Notes: generated by a model not told the origin, from the letters alone. Shown: positions 9,845 to 18,666, counted from the first letter of the stretch. The stretch: DNA of 64,000 nucleotides from Streptomyces lateritius (GCF_014649715.1 NZ_BMTO01000006.1:333999-397998); one strand, 5' to 3'. Translations and numbers: made by a program.

Positions 9845-10524
9845 CCACCGCCCCTCTGCTCCTGGCGAGCGGCATCGACAAGGCCTACGGACCGACCCCC
9901 GCGCTGGTGGGCGCCGACTTCGCCCTCCGGGCCGGCGAGGTCGTCGCCGTGATGGGCCCCTCGGGTTCGGGAAAGTCCACGCTGCTGCACTGTCTCGCCG
10001 GGATAGTCCGGCCGGACGCCGGCACCATCACCTACGACGGCCGCGAGCTGACCTCCCTCCCCGACGCGGCGCGCAGCGCCCTGCGCCGCAGCGACTTCGG
10101 CTTCGTCTTCCAGTTCGGTCAGCTCGTCCCCGAGCTGACCTGCGTCGAGAACGTCGCCCTTCCGCTGCGGCTGAACGGCGAGCGGCGCCGGAGCGCCGAG
10201 CTCAAGGCCGAGGAGTGGCTGACGCGCCTGGAGGTCGAGGACGTCGGCGGCAAGCGGCCCGGTGAGATCTCCGGCGGCCAGGGCCAGCGGGTCGCGGTCG
10301 CCCGCGCGCTCGTCACCGCCCCGCGGGTGATCTTCGCCGACGAGCCGACCGGCGCCCTCGACTCGCTCAACGGCGAGCGCGTGATGCAGCTGCTCACCGA
10401 CGCCTCCCGGGACACCGGCGCGGCCGTCGTCCTCGTCACCCACGAGGCCCGGGTCGCCGCCTACTCCGACCGCGAGGTCGTCGTACGGGACGGTTCGGTA
10501 CGGAGCTCGGAGTGGGCGGTATGA
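9841..10524 (+). CDS. ABC transporter ATP-binding protein (MacB/LolD-like)
   Basis: 227 residues. Walker A 'GPSGSGKST', Q-loop region 'FQFGQLVPELT', signature 'ISGGQGQRVAVARAL' and Walker B 'VIFADEPTGALD', then the switch His in 'LVTHEARVAA'. The 'FADEPTGALDSLNG' region is characteristic of ATPases paired with FtsX-type permeases, which drive mechanotransmission or efflux of peptides, lipids or antibiotics. The second member of a padR-ATPase-permease operon, it overlaps both neighbours by 4 bases (ATGA), so stoichiometric synthesis is expected. The signature starts with Ile rather than Leu, a common variant. Confidence 0.95.
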   Translation: MTTAPLLLASGIDKAYGPTPALVGADFALRAGEVVAVMGPSGSGKSTLLHCLAGIVRPDAGTITYDGRELTSLPDAARSALRRSDFGFVFQFGQLVPELTCVENVALPLRLNGERRRSAELKAEEWLTRLEVEDVGGKRPGEISGGQGQRVAVARALVTAPRVIFADEPTGALDSLNGERVMQLLTDASRDTGAAVVLVTHEARVAAYSDREVVVRDGSVRSSEWAV

Positions 10525-12875
10525 GACTCCGTACCTGGGCCCGGGACCTGGCACTCGGCGGCCGGTTCGCGGTGACCGGGGGGCGCGGCGGCCTGCTGCG
10601 CACCTTCCTGACGGCCGTCGGCGTCGGCCTCGGCGTGGCCCTGTTGCTGCTCGCCGCCTCTCTGCCGAACATGACGTTCCAGCGAGAGGTGCGCGAGTCG
10701 GTCAGGGACCCCGACGCCAGCTACGAGACCCTCCAGCCGGGGCGCGACACCTTTCTGTACGTGCGCCACCAGACGCTCTTCCGGGGCGACACGGTCACCG
10801 GCATGGTGCTGCGGCCCGAGGGCCCGGACGCCGCTCTGCCGCCGGGCGCCGCGAAGCTGCCCGGACCGGGCGAGATGCTGGTCTCCCCCGCGCTGGGCGA
10901 ACTGCTCGGCTCCCCGGACGGCGCGCTGCTGCGCGACCGGCTGCCGTACAAGGTCGTCGGCACCGTCGGCGACGCGGGGCTCATCGGCCCGGCCGAGCTG
11001 CGTTACCTCGCCGGCAGCGACACCCTCACCACCGACAACTACGACGGACGCGGCAGGGAGTACGGCTGGTCCGTGCCGGACGAACCGTTCAACGCCTTCC
11101 TGCTCCTGCTCGTCCTCATCGCCTGCGTGGTGCTGCTCCTGCCGGTGCTCGTCTTCATCGCGACCGCCGTCCGATTCGGCGGCGAACAGCGCGACCGGCG
11201 CCTCGCGGCGCTGCGGCTGGTCGGCGCGGACACCGCCATGACCCGGCGGATCGCGGCCGGCGAGTCCTTGATGGGGGCGCTGCTCGGCCTCGTGTGCGGT
11301 ACCGGGTTCTTCCTCGTCGGGCGCCGGTTCTCGGGCATGGTGCAGGTGTGGGACGTCAACGCGTTCCCCTCCGACGTGGTACCGGTACCGGCGCTCGCCG
11401 CGCTGATCTTCGCCGTGGTGCCCGTCTCGGCCGTCGTGGTGACCCTCTTCGCCCTGCGGGGGGTCGCGATCGAGCCGCTCGGCGTGGTCCGTACGGCGAC
11501 CCCGCGGCCCCGTCGGCTGTGGTGGCGGCTGCTGCTCCTCGGGGCCGGGGCGGCCCTGCTCGTCCCGATGGCCGGCGCGATCGACCTGGGCGACACCGCG
11601 ATCGACACCGTGGGGGTCGCGGTGGGCTCGGTACTGGCCCTCACGGGTCTCACCACTCTCCTCCCCTGGCTGGTGGAGGCTTTCGTCAGGCGGTTGCGCG
11701 GCGGCCCGGTGGCCTGGCAGCTGGCCGTCCGCCGCCTCCAGTTGAGCAGCGGTACGGCCGCCAGGGCGGTCAGCGGCATCGTGGTCGCGGCGGCCGGGGC
11801 GATCGCGCTCCAGATGCTCTTCCAGGCGATGCAGAACGACTTCGTGACGGTGACGAACATGGACTCCTCGCGGGCCCAGCTGGACGTCCGCGTGGACGCC
11901 CAGGACGGTGCGGAGGCCCGGGAGATGATCGCGAGGTTCTCGGACACCGAGGGCGTCACAGGGGTGATCGGCACGATCACGTCGCACGTGTGGCGGCCCG
12001 GGCCGTTGAAGCAGGGTGAGGAGTTCGCCCCCACCACCCCGATGACCGTCGCCGACTGCCCGTCGCTCAGAGAGCTGGCCGCCCTGCCCTCCTGCGAGGA
12101 CGGCGATGTGTTCGTCGCCCTGGCGCACGGTGCGGAGGGTGGCCCCGAGGACTCATGGGTCAGGCGGACGGCCGAGCCGGGCGCCCAGGTCGCCCTGCGG
12201 GACGTCGACGGTCCGCAACGGGGCGAGCCGGTGCCGCTGTGGCGGATCCCGGACACCGCCCGCGTGGTGGAGGCGCGCCGCGACCCGGTGGGCCAGTACC
12301 AGTTCGGCGTGCTCGCCACCCCGTCGGCGATCGACGCCTCCCGGCTCGACGCCCCGGAGGCGGGCGTGAGCGTGCGGATCGACCCGGCGGTGCCGGACGC
12401 GGCGGAGCACGTACGGAACACGGCCGCGTCCCTCGATCCGCTGGCCTGGGTCCGGACCTTGCAGGACACCCAGCGGGACGCGCAGTTCAGCAGTGTCCGC
12501 ACCGGCATCCTGGCCGGCGCGACCGCGACGATGCTGCTGGTGGCGGCCTCGCTGCTGGTCACGACCCTGGAGCAACTGCGGGACCGCAAGCGGCTGCTGT
12601 CCTCACTGGTCGCGTTCGGCACCCGGCGGACGACCTTGAGCTGGTCGGTCCTGTGGCAGACGGCGGTCCCGATCGCGCTGGGCCTGGCGCTCGCGGTGGC
12701 CGGCGGTCTGGGCCTCGGCGTGGTGCTGCTGAAGATGATCGGCGCTCAGGTCGAGGACTGGTGGGTCTTCCTGCCGGTGACCGGGGTCGGCGCCGCGCTC
12801 ATCGTGGCCGTCACCCTGCTGAGCCTGCCGCCGCTGTGGCGGCTGATGCGCGCGGACGCTCTCAGGACGGAGTAG
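10521..12875 (+). CDS. FtsX-like ABC permease
   Basis: 784 residues. The layout is that of two FtsX-type units: a first membrane helix near residue 30, an extracytoplasmic domain, a three-helix bundle near residues 195-310, two further helices, a second extracytoplasmic domain (about 440-650), and a final three-helix bundle after 'GILAGATATMLLVAASLLV'. About ten membrane helices in all. Together with the preceding ATPase it forms a MacB-like exporter or sensor. The substrate is unknown; PadR control suggests a drug, peptide or lipid. The ATG at 10521 overlaps the ATPase stop; a GTG 9 bases upstream is less likely. Confidence 0.9.
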   Translation: MRLRTWARDLALGGRFAVTGGRGGLLRTFLTAVGVGLGVALLLLAASLPNMTFQREVRESVRDPDASYETLQPGRDTFLYVRHQTLFRGDTVTGMVLRPEGPDAALPPGAAKLPGPGEMLVSPALGELLGSPDGALLRDRLPYKVVGTVGDAGLIGPAELRYLAGSDTLTTDNYDGRGREYGWSVPDEPFNAFLLLLVLIACVVLLLPVLVFIATAVRFGGEQRDRRLAALRLVGADTAMTRRIAAGESLMGALLGLVCGTGFFLVGRRFSGMVQVWDVNAFPSDVVPVPALAALIFAVVPVSAVVVTLFALRGVAIEPLGVVRTATPRPRRLWWRLLLLGAGAALLVPMAGAIDLGDTAIDTVGVAVGSVLALTGLTTLLPWLVEAFVRRLRGGPVAWQLAVRRLQLSSGTAARAVSGIVVAAAGAIALQMLFQAMQNDFVTVTNMDSSRAQLDVRVDAQDGAEAREMIARFSDTEGVTGVIGTITSHVWRPGPLKQGEEFAPTTPMTVADCPSLRELAALPSCEDGDVFVALAHGAEGGPEDSWVRRTAEPGAQVALRDVDGPQRGEPVPLWRIPDTARVVEARRDPVGQYQFGVLATPSAIDASRLDAPEAGVSVRIDPAVPDAAEHVRNTAASLDPLAWVRTLQDTQRDAQFSSVRTGILAGATATMLLVAASLLVTTLEQLRDRKRLLSSLVAFGTRRTTLSWSVLWQTAVPIALGLALAVAGGLGLGVVLLKMIGAQVEDWWVFLPVTGVGAALIVAVTLLSLPPLWRLMRADALRTE

Positions 12876-12916
12876 CCCCCTTCGTTCTGACGCTCCTTCG
12901 CCTCCGGGGCGCCTCA

Positions 12917-12987
12917 GCCACTGTCGACAGCCGACCGTGCTCGGCCGCGTTCCTCGCGGCCTGCGCGCTCCCCCTGTCGGCAGTGGC
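12917..12987. terminator. nested inverted repeat between convergent operons
   Basis: A 14-base arm at 12917-12930 pairs with 12974-12987 with one mismatch, and inside it a perfect 7-bp hairpin (12943-12949 with 12955-12961) is nested. The element sits between the ends of the ABC permease gene and oxyR and probably acts as a bidirectional terminator. The two-tier structure is more elaborate than the other terminators here. Confidence 0.55.
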
Positions 12988-12999
12988 GCGCCCTTCGGC

Positions 13000-13953
13000 T
13001 CACTCGCCGTCGCCCACCACCCGTACCGGAAGGCGCTTCATCGCGCCGCGCAGGGCGTGCGCCAGTTCCTCGAACTCCGCCTGGCGCGCCGCGCCCGTCC
13101 GCATGGCGAGCGCGACCCGCCGCGAGGGGGCGGGGGCGGTGAAGCGCCCGGTGAACAGGGCGGTGTTGCGAGCGGTCTCGACCTTGACCGCCGTACGCGG
13201 GAGCAGGGTCACGCCGAGGCCGCCGGCCACCAGCTGGACCAGGGTGGAGAGGCCCGCCGCGGTGGTGGTGACCGGCGCGCCCTCGGTGCGGCCGGCCTCG
13301 CGGCAGATGTCGAGGGCCTGGTCGCGCAGGCAGTGCCCCTCGTCCAGGAGCAGCAGCTTGAGCTCCTTCAGTGCCTCGCGGGGGATGTCGTCGCGGCCGG
13401 CCAGCGGATGGCCCTGCGGGGTGACGAGCACGAAGTCCTCGTCGAAGAGGGGGAGTTCGGTGACCCCGGGCACGCCGAGCGGCACGGCGAGCAGCAGCAG
13501 GTCGAGCCGCCCGGCCGCGAGCCCCTCCAGGAGCGAGGAGGTCTGCTCCTCGTGGACCTGGAGGTCGAGCTCCGGGTAGCACTGGTGGACCAGGCGCAGC
13601 ACGGTGGGCAGCAGGTACGGGGCGACGGTCGGGATCACGCCGAGCCGCAGCACCCCGGTGAAGGGCGCCTGCGCCGCCTCCGCCTCCTCCATCAACTCCG
13701 ACACGGTCTCCAGGACGGCCCTCGTCCGCACCGCGAGCCGCTCCCCCGCGGGCGAGAGCAGCACCTTGCGCGTCGTACGCTCGAGGAGCTGGACACCGAG
13801 TGCCTCTTCGAGAGCCGAAACCGCGCCCGAGAGCGCCGGCTGGCTCATCCCGATCGACGCCGCCGCGTCCCGGAAGTGGAGGTACTCCGCGACCGCCGCG
13901 AAGGCTCTGAGCTGGGAAAGACTGGGCTGCTTCACACGCCGCACCGGAATCAC
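13000..13953 (-). CDS. oxyR: hydrogen peroxide sensor OxyR (LysR family)
   Basis: 317 residues from GTG 13953, which has GAAGGTGG just upstream. The N-terminal LysR helix-turn-helix is at about 12-70 ('DAAASIGMSQPALSGAVSAL'). The effector domain contains the redox pair in 'GHCLRDQALDIC', cysteines 208 and 217, nine residues apart exactly as in the Cys199-Cys208 disulfide switch of OxyR. It activates peroxide defence genes, here the divergent ahpC-ahpD operon, with which it shares 133 bases of regulatory DNA. The open frame extends upstream into ahpC DNA but without family similarity. Confidence 0.95.
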   Translation of the reverse strand: MIPVRRVKQPSLSQLRAFAAVAEYLHFRDAAASIGMSQPALSGAVSALEEALGVQLLERTTRKVLLSPAGERLAVRTRAVLETVSELMEEAEAAQAPFTGVLRLGVIPTVAPYLLPTVLRLVHQCYPELDLQVHEEQTSSLLEGLAAGRLDLLLLAVPLGVPGVTELPLFDEDFVLVTPQGHPLAGRDDIPREALKELKLLLLDEGHCLRDQALDICREAGRTEGAPVTTTAAGLSTLVQLVAGGLGVTLLPRTAVKVETARNTALFTGRFTAPAPSRRVALAMRTGAARQAEFEELAHALRGAMKRLPVRVVGDGE

Positions 13954-14086
13954 TGATAACCACCTTCGATCAACCCGACCGAGTGTAGCTATTTCACTGA
14001 TCAATGCACCCCGTGCCATGCTGTGACCCGTCCAACCCCTCACGGAAGGCCCCAAAAGGGACCCTTCCAACCTGCAAGGAGAGCGC
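13954..14086. promoter_or_regulatory. oxyR-ahpC divergent control region
   Basis: This 133-base region separates divergent oxyR and ahpC. It contains two direct copies of TCACTGAT (13950-13957 and 13994-14001) and two copies of GATCAA near them, with TAGCTAT at 13986-13992 as a possible -10 box. OxyR of Streptomyces controls both genes from such a shared region, so these repeats are candidate contacts. The exact boxes are inferred. Confidence 0.5.
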
Positions 14087-14641
14087 GTGCTCACTATCGG
14101 TGACCAGTTCCCCACCTACGACCTGACCGCCTGCGTGTCGCTGGAGAGCGGCAAGGAGTTCGAGCAGATCGACCACAAGTCCTACGAGGGCAAGTGGCGT
14201 GTGGTGTTCTTCTGGCCGAAGGACTTCACCTTCGTCTGCCCCACCGAGATCGCCGCCTTCGGCAAGCTGAACGACGAGTTCGCGGACCGCGACGCCCAGA
14301 TCCTCGGCGTCTCGGGCGACTCGGAGTTCGTGCACCACGCCTGGCGCAAGGACCACGCGGACCTGCGTGACCTGCCCTTCCCGATGCTCGCCGACTCCAA
14401 GCACGAGCTGATGCGTGACTGTGGCGTCGAGGGCGCGGACGGCTTCGCCCAGCGCGCCGTCTTCATCGTGGACCCGAACAACGAGATCCAGTTCACCATG
14501 GTGACCGCCGGCTCCGTCGGCCGTAACCCCAAGGAGGTCCTGCGGGTCCTGGACGCCCTGCAGACCGACGAGCTGTGCCCGTGCAACTGGACCAAGGGCG
14601 AGACCACGCTGGACCCGGTCGCGCTCCTCTCGGGCGAGTAA
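14087..14641 (+). CDS. ahpC: alkyl hydroperoxide reductase, peroxiredoxin AhpC
   Basis: 184 residues, a 2-Cys peroxiredoxin. The peroxidatic cysteine is C51 in 'FTFVCPTE'; the C-terminal 'ELCPCNW' carries C164 and C166, the resolving region of the actinobacterial AhpC type. It reduces hydrogen and organic peroxides and is recycled by AhpD rather than AhpF in these bacteria. The GTG start follows GCAAGGAGAG. It is the first gene of an OxyR-controlled operon and is followed after 16 bases by ahpD. Confidence 0.97.
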   Translation: MLTIGDQFPTYDLTACVSLESGKEFEQIDHKSYEGKWRVVFFWPKDFTFVCPTEIAAFGKLNDEFADRDAQILGVSGDSEFVHHAWRKDHADLRDLPFPMLADSKHELMRDCGVEGADGFAQRAVFIVDPNNEIQFTMVTAGSVGRNPKEVLRVLDALQTDELCPCNWTKGETTLDPVALLSGE

Positions 14642-14657
14642 GGACGGGTGAACTGAG

Positions 14658-15191
14658 ATGGCTCTCGACGAACTCAAGTCCGCCATACCGGACTTCGCCA
14701 AGGACCTCAAGCTGAACCTCGGTTCGGTGATCGGCAACAGCGAGCTGCCGCAGCAGCAGCTCTGGGGCACGGTCCTCGCCTGCGCGATCGCCTCGCGCTC
14801 GCCGAAGGTCCTCGCCGAGCTGGAGCCGGAGGCCAAGGCCAATCTCAAGCCCGAGGCGTACACGGCGGCCAAGTCCGCCGCCGCGATCATGGCGATGAAC
14901 AACGTCTTCTACCGGACCCGGCACCTGCTGTCGGACCCGGAGTACGGGACGATGCGCGCCGGTCTGCGGATGAACGTCATCGGCAACCCCGGGGTCGAGA
15001 AGGTCGACTTCGAGCTGTGGTCGCTGGCCGTCTCCGCGATCAACGGCTGCGGCCAGTGCCTGGACTCGCACGAGCAGGTGCTCCGCAAGGCCGGTGTGGA
15101 CCGCGAGACGATCCAGGAGGCCGTCAAGATCGCCTCGGTGATCCAGGCGGTCGGCGTGACGCTGGACGCGGAAGCGCTGCTGGCCGAGTAA
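14658..15191 (+). CDS. ahpD: alkyl hydroperoxide reductase AhpD
   Basis: 177 residues, all-helical carboxymuconolactone-decarboxylase fold. The active site is '[11 protein letters not shown]': C131 and C134 with H138, and Glu 119 upstream, matching the proton-relay residues known for mycobacterial AhpD. It passes electrons from a lipoyl-protein partner to AhpC. Length and motif are normal. A 15-bp stem terminator closes the operon 25 bases after the stop. Confidence 0.96.
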   Translation: MALDELKSAIPDFAKDLKLNLGSVIGNSELPQQQLWGTVLACAIASRSPKVLAELEPEAKANLKPEAYTAAKSAAAIMAMNNVFYRTRHLLSDPEYGTMRAGLRMNVIGNPGVEKVDFELWSLAVSAINGCGQCLDSHEQVLRKAGVDRETIQEAVKIASVIQAVGVTLDAEALLAE

Positions 15192-15215
15192 CGGCACGCA
15201 CCGCCCGTACGACGA

Positions 15216-15250
15216 GAAGGGCCCCGGGGTCGTGCACCCCGGGGCCCTTC
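15216..15250. terminator. strong terminator after ahpCD
   Basis: A 15-bp perfect stem (15216-15230 with 15236-15250) with a 5-base loop ends at 15250, two bases before the stop codon of the convergent membrane-protein gene. Bidirectional use is likely. Confidence 0.88.
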
Positions 15251-15252
15251 CC

Positions 15253-15939
15253 TCACTTCTTGAGCGCGGCCATCAGCGCCTTCATGTCCTGCGCCAGCAC
15301 GGTGTCGATGCCCGACAGGTCGGCCTTCTTCGTCGTCGGGACGGTCTGGTTCGTCTCCGCGTCCCAGTCCTCCTGGACGTAGATCCAGATCTCCAGCTCG
15401 ACCTGCCCGTCGAGGACGCGCATCCACGCGCCGGAGTTGTCGGCGTCGACGTGGAAGAACGCCTGCTCCCCCAGTCCCGCGATCCGCTCGACGTCCAACC
15501 CCGACTCCCCGAGGTCCGGCTCGAACTCGGGCCCCGGGTCGGTCACCTTGTGCAGGTCGTACACGATCATGGCGTTGTACGCCGTCTCGGGCGGGCCGAG
15601 CGTGGTCGAGCATCTCGCCTTGTCCAGCGCGGGGTGCTTCTCCGTCGGGGTCTCGGCGTCCGTCGACTTCTTCCCGAGCGCCACGGAGAGCGCCTTCAAC
15701 TCGGCCTTCGCGCACAGATTCTCGACCGCGCGGTATCCGCCGAGGTCCGGGCCGCCGTCCTGGGAGCGTTCGTACGCGTAGAGTCCGCCGGCCCACACCG
15801 CCGACGCCACCACCACGCCGCCGAGCGCCCACAGCCACGGGCGTCGCGGCCTCGGCGGGCGCGGCGGCGGGGGCTCGATCCGTACGGTCTCGACCGCGGG
15901 GAAGACCGTCCCGCCCACCAGCTCCGGTTCTGATATCAC
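15253..15939 (-). CDS. single-pass membrane protein, unrecognised
   Basis: 228 residues. A Pro/Arg-rich cytoplasmic segment ('RIEPPPPRPPRPRRPW') precedes one membrane helix (about 33-53). The rest is extracytoplasmic, with two cysteines (in 'NLCAKAEL' and 'ARCSTTLG') that could form a disulfide, and resembles the small exported proteins often annotated as hypothetical in Streptomyces. The GTG start overlaps the stop of the AI-2E-type permease gene (GTGA at 15936-15939), so the two are probably made together. Function unknown. Confidence 0.8.
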   Translation of the reverse strand: MISEPELVGGTVFPAVETVRIEPPPPRPPRPRRPWLWALGGVVVASAVWAGGLYAYERSQDGGPDLGGYRAVENLCAKAELKALSVALGKKSTDAETPTEKHPALDKARCSTTLGPPETAYNAMIVYDLHKVTDPGPEFEPDLGESGLDVERIAGLGEQAFFHVDADNSGAWMRVLDGQVELEIWIYVQEDWDAETNQTVPTTKKADLSGIDTVLAQDMKALMAALKK

Positions 15940-17504
15940 GCCTCGCCCCGATCCTGGCCCTGGTCACGGTCACGGTCACGGTCCGCCGATCCCGGTGCCG
16001 GGGTCGGCGCGACCCGGTAGGCGGTCGCGCCTCGCGGCTCCGGCGTACTGAGCAGGGCCTGTTCGGTGCTGTACGCGCGGAGGTAGCCGACCACCGTGTT
16101 GGTGACCGCGACCAGCGGAACCGCCACCACCGCGCCGCCGATGCCCGCGGTCAGTCCGCCGGCCGCGACCGCGAGGACCACGGCGAGCGGGTGGACGCGG
16201 ACCGCACGGCCCAGGATGAACGGCTGCAGCACATGGCCCTCGATCTGCTGCACGGCCAGGACCACGACGAGCACCATCAGCGCGGTGAACACCCCGTTGG
16301 TGACCAGGGCGACCACGACCGCGAGGGCGCCGGAGATGACGGCGCCGACGAGCGGGATGAAGGCGAAGAGGAAGATGAAGACGGCGAGCGGCACGGCCAT
16401 CGGGACGTCGAGGAAGTACAGCCCGAGTCCGATGAAGACCGCGTCGATCATGGCGACGATCACCGTTCCGCGCACATAGGCGGTCAGCGTCCGCCAGGCC
16501 CGCGGGCCGGCGCCCGCGACGCCGGGCCGTGCCTGGGCGGGCACCAGGTTCAGCGTCCAGTTCCAGACCTTCTTCCCGTCGTACAGCAGGAAGAGCGTCG
16601 AGAACATCGCGAGCAGTATGCCGGTCAGCGCCTCGACGACCACGGTCACGCCCTGGAGCCCGGCCGTGGTGATCTGCTCGGTGTTGGAGCCGATGGTGTC
16701 GCTGAGGTTCTTCGCGATGTCGTTGATCTGCTGCTCGGTGACGTGGAAGGGGGAGTCGAGCAGCCAGCGCTTGAGCTCCTCGATGCCGTCGCGCACCTGG
16801 TCGGAGAGGTTGTCGATGTTGTCCATGACCTGCCAGACCACGAACCAGCCGACCAGGCCCATGATCACGAAGCCGGTGACGGCGGTGACGGCGGTGGCGA
16901 GTCCGCGCGGCAGCCCCGCCCTGCGCAGCCGCTTCACGGTGGGCTGGAGCAGCGCGGTGATGAGGAGCGCGGCGACGAAGGCGAGGACGACCAGCTGCAC
17001 GGAGCTGATCACCTTCATCAGGACCCAGAGCGTGCCGGCGAGCACGAGGAGCCGCCAGCCGGCCTCGGCGGCGACCCGCATGCCCCAGGGGATCGCGGCG
17101 GCGGGATCGGGCCGGGCCGGGACGGCCGGGGCGTAGTCGGGTGGCGCCGGAACGGAGGGCGTGGGCGCGGCGGGTGCGCGCCGGCCGGGCCATCGCCCGG
17201 CGCCGGCCCCTGCCTTCGCCGGGCCTCCCGCCGGGCCTTTCGTGTCACCGCCGGGCCGGCCGGCGTCCTCGCCGGCGGTGCCACCCGCGTCCCCGCCCGT
17301 CGCGTCGTCTCCGGACGGGGCCCGGCCGGGTTCCCCGGCGACCGCACCGGAGGCGCCGGCGTCCGGTCGTCCGGCCTGGCCGTACGGGCCGCCGGACGGC
17401 TCGTCGTCGTCCCGTTCCGCCTCCGCGCGCCGCTCGGCCAGGCGTTCACTCATACGGCTCACGCTGTCGCCGAGGCGGCTCAGCCATCCAGGCAGTCTCG
17501 ACAT
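15936..17504 (-). CDS. AI-2E family membrane transporter
   Basis: 522 residues. A long charged, Gly/Pro-rich N-terminal region (about 1-140) precedes the eight-helix AI-2E/PerM domain: paired helices near 'VISSVQLVVLAFVAALLITALL', a soluble middle part containing 'LSDQVRDGIEELKRWL', and the C-terminal block with 'FAFIPLVGAVISG' and 'AVQQIEGHVLQPFILGRAV', the best family signature. Members export small molecules or act as Na+(Li+)/H+ antiporters; an autoinducer-2 role is not implied. The ATG at 17504 is preferred because of a GGGGGAAGAGGGAAG tract just before it; a GTG at 17528 is the alternative. Confidence 0.88.
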   Translation of the reverse strand: MSRLPGWLSRLGDSVSRMSERLAERRAEAERDDDEPSGGPYGQAGRPDAGASGAVAGEPGRAPSGDDATGGDAGGTAGEDAGRPGGDTKGPAGGPAKAGAGAGRWPGRRAPAAPTPSVPAPPDYAPAVPARPDPAAAIPWGMRVAAEAGWRLLVLAGTLWVLMKVISSVQLVVLAFVAALLITALLQPTVKRLRRAGLPRGLATAVTAVTGFVIMGLVGWFVVWQVMDNIDNLSDQVRDGIEELKRWLLDSPFHVTEQQINDIAKNLSDTIGSNTEQITTAGLQGVTVVVEALTGILLAMFSTLFLLYDGKKVWNWTLNLVPAQARPGVAGAGPRAWRTLTAYVRGTVIVAMIDAVFIGLGLYFLDVPMAVPLAVFIFLFAFIPLVGAVISGALAVVVALVTNGVFTALMVLVVVLAVQQIEGHVLQPFILGRAVRVHPLAVVLAVAAGGLTAGIGGAVVAVPLVAVTNTVVGYLRAYSTEQALLSTPEPRGATAYRVAPTPAPGSADRDRDRDQGQDRGEA

Positions 17505-17568
17505 GTTCTTCCCTCTTCCCCCGCTCACTCCCCGGGAGAGCCCGTGGACCTTCCGAACCTACACGCAC

Positions 17569-17601
17569 GAAGCCCCTCACCGAAGGACGGTGAGGGGCTT
17601 C
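17569..17601. terminator. terminator after SLT-fold gene
   Basis: A 14-bp perfect stem (17569-17582 with 17588-17601) with loop AAGGA lies 20 bases beyond the stop of the leftward SLT-fold gene and before the start of the AI-2E gene, separating the two transcription units. Confidence 0.88.
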
Positions 17602-17620
17602 ACGAGGTTGAGCTGCCGGT

Positions 17621-18310
17621 CTAGTACCAGCGATTGGCCTGCCAGAACGACCACGCGCCACAGGGGCTGTCGTACCGGTTGTTCATGTAGTTCAGGCCCC
17701 ACTTGATCTGGGTGGCCGGGTTCGTCTGCCAGTCGGCGCCAGCCGACGACATCTTCGAACCCGGGAGGGCCTGGACGAGACCGTACGCACCCGACGAGGG
17801 GTTGGTCGCGCGGTAGTTCCAGCCGGACTCGTGGTCCACGATGTTGCTGAAGCACTGGAACTGCGAGGCCGGGATCATCTGGCGGGCGATGGCCTTGACC
17901 TCGGCGATGGAGTACGAGCCCTGCGAGGTGAAGCTGGACGCGTCGCGCAGCGAGGAGCGGTTGGCGCGCTCGGCGGCCTCCTTGCGCTCCTGCTCCGCCT
18001 TGTCGGCGGCCTTCTTCTTCGCCTCTGCGTCCTTGGCGGCCTGGACGCGGGCCGCCTCCTCCGCGGACTTCTTCGCGGCCGAGTCGGCCGCGGCGGCCTG
18101 GACGGCGGCCTGCTCCGAGAGCGAGGAGACCTGTACCTGGGCCTGCTCGCCCGCGGGAATGTCCGCGAGCAGCGTGGTGTCGGCCGCGGTGGCCTCGAAG
18201 TTGTCGTCCGAGGGCTGGGTGCTGCCCGAGGCGACGCCCACGACGGCGCCGACGGTGGTGACCGCAGTGGCCGAAGCCACCGCGAATCCCCGGACCGAGA
18301 TCCGGCTCAC
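17621..18310 (-). CDS. secreted SLT-like transglycosylase/resuscitation-type protein
   Basis: 229 residues from GTG 18310, preceded by GGAAGGA. A signal peptide (about 1-35) leads to a long Ala/Lys/Glu-rich coiled-coil segment (about 70-130) and a C-terminal lysozyme-like fold (about 150-229) with the catalytic Glu in 'IVDHESGWNYRATNPSS', then 'GAYGLVQALPGSKM' and the closing 'CGAWSFWQANRWY'. Such proteins cleave or remodel peptidoglycan during growth and spore germination. The build (signal, coiled coil, SLT) is typical of Streptomyces wall hydrolases. It has a long structured leader that may regulate it. Confidence 0.88.
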   Translation of the reverse strand: MSRISVRGFAVASATAVTTVGAVVGVASGSTQPSDDNFEATAADTTLLADIPAGEQAQVQVSSLSEQAAVQAAAADSAAKKSAEEAARVQAAKDAEAKKKAADKAEQERKEAAERANRSSLRDASSFTSQGSYSIAEVKAIARQMIPASQFQCFSNIVDHESGWNYRATNPSSGAYGLVQALPGSKMSSAGADWQTNPATQIKWGLNYMNNRYDSPCGAWSFWQANRWY

Positions 18311-18611
18311 ACGGTTTCCTTCCAGCATCGCCCACGCAGGTGACCAAGCGGGCGAAATCGTGCCCCTGGCGCTGGTCTTCGACTTACTGGGTCACTGAAG
18401 ACACGGGCCCGTGGTGCTGTGGGCGGCATACGGCGAACGGTTGTTGAGTTGTGTGGTGCCGCACCCCTGAGGGTGCACGTGTGCCGTATGCGGGGCCTGA
18501 CGGAAGCAAGACTCTGCCGGACGCCGACGCCGCAAGGCAATTCTGCGTTGCGTGTGAAAGCTCACACCGCTTCCGTCCCAGCGGTTTTGGCCGAATCTGC
18601 GGACAGCACGA
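18311..18611 (-). promoter_or_regulatory. structured 5' leader of SLT-fold gene
   Basis: The stretch between the phoH-like gene and the SLT-fold gene holds no reading frame with coding bias. It contains a 9-bp perfect inverted repeat (18426-18434 with 18483-18491) enclosing a 6-bp hairpin (18461-18466 with 18471-18476), so the transcript can fold into a stem with an internal arm, ending 116 bases before the start codon. Streptomyces wall-hydrolase genes are often controlled by cyclic-di-AMP (ydaO-type) riboswitches. I looked for that riboswitch's conserved GGGTGAA-type core and did not find it, so this is either a different RNA element or a structured leader of unknown role. Confidence 0.45.
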
Positions 18612-18649
18612 CGCCGCCCGGCTAAGCTCCTGCGCTTCGCCGGGCGGCG
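18612..18649. terminator. terminator after PIN-PhoH gene
   Basis: An 11-bp perfect stem (18612-18622 with 18639-18649) with a 16-base loop lies 17 bases beyond the stop of the leftward PhoH-family gene. Confidence 0.75.
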
Positions 18650-18666
18650 CCAACTGCCGTAACGGG

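Noticed and set aside
15960..15985. GGTCAC hexamer repeats at the end of the AI-2E gene as an operator
   Set aside because: They lie inside the coding end and encode an Asp-Arg repeat; codon repetition explains them.
18311..18660. A ydaO (cyclic-di-AMP) riboswitch before the wall hydrolase
   Set aside because: The conserved purine-rich core could not be found in the minus-strand leader; only an unassigned stem structure is claimed.
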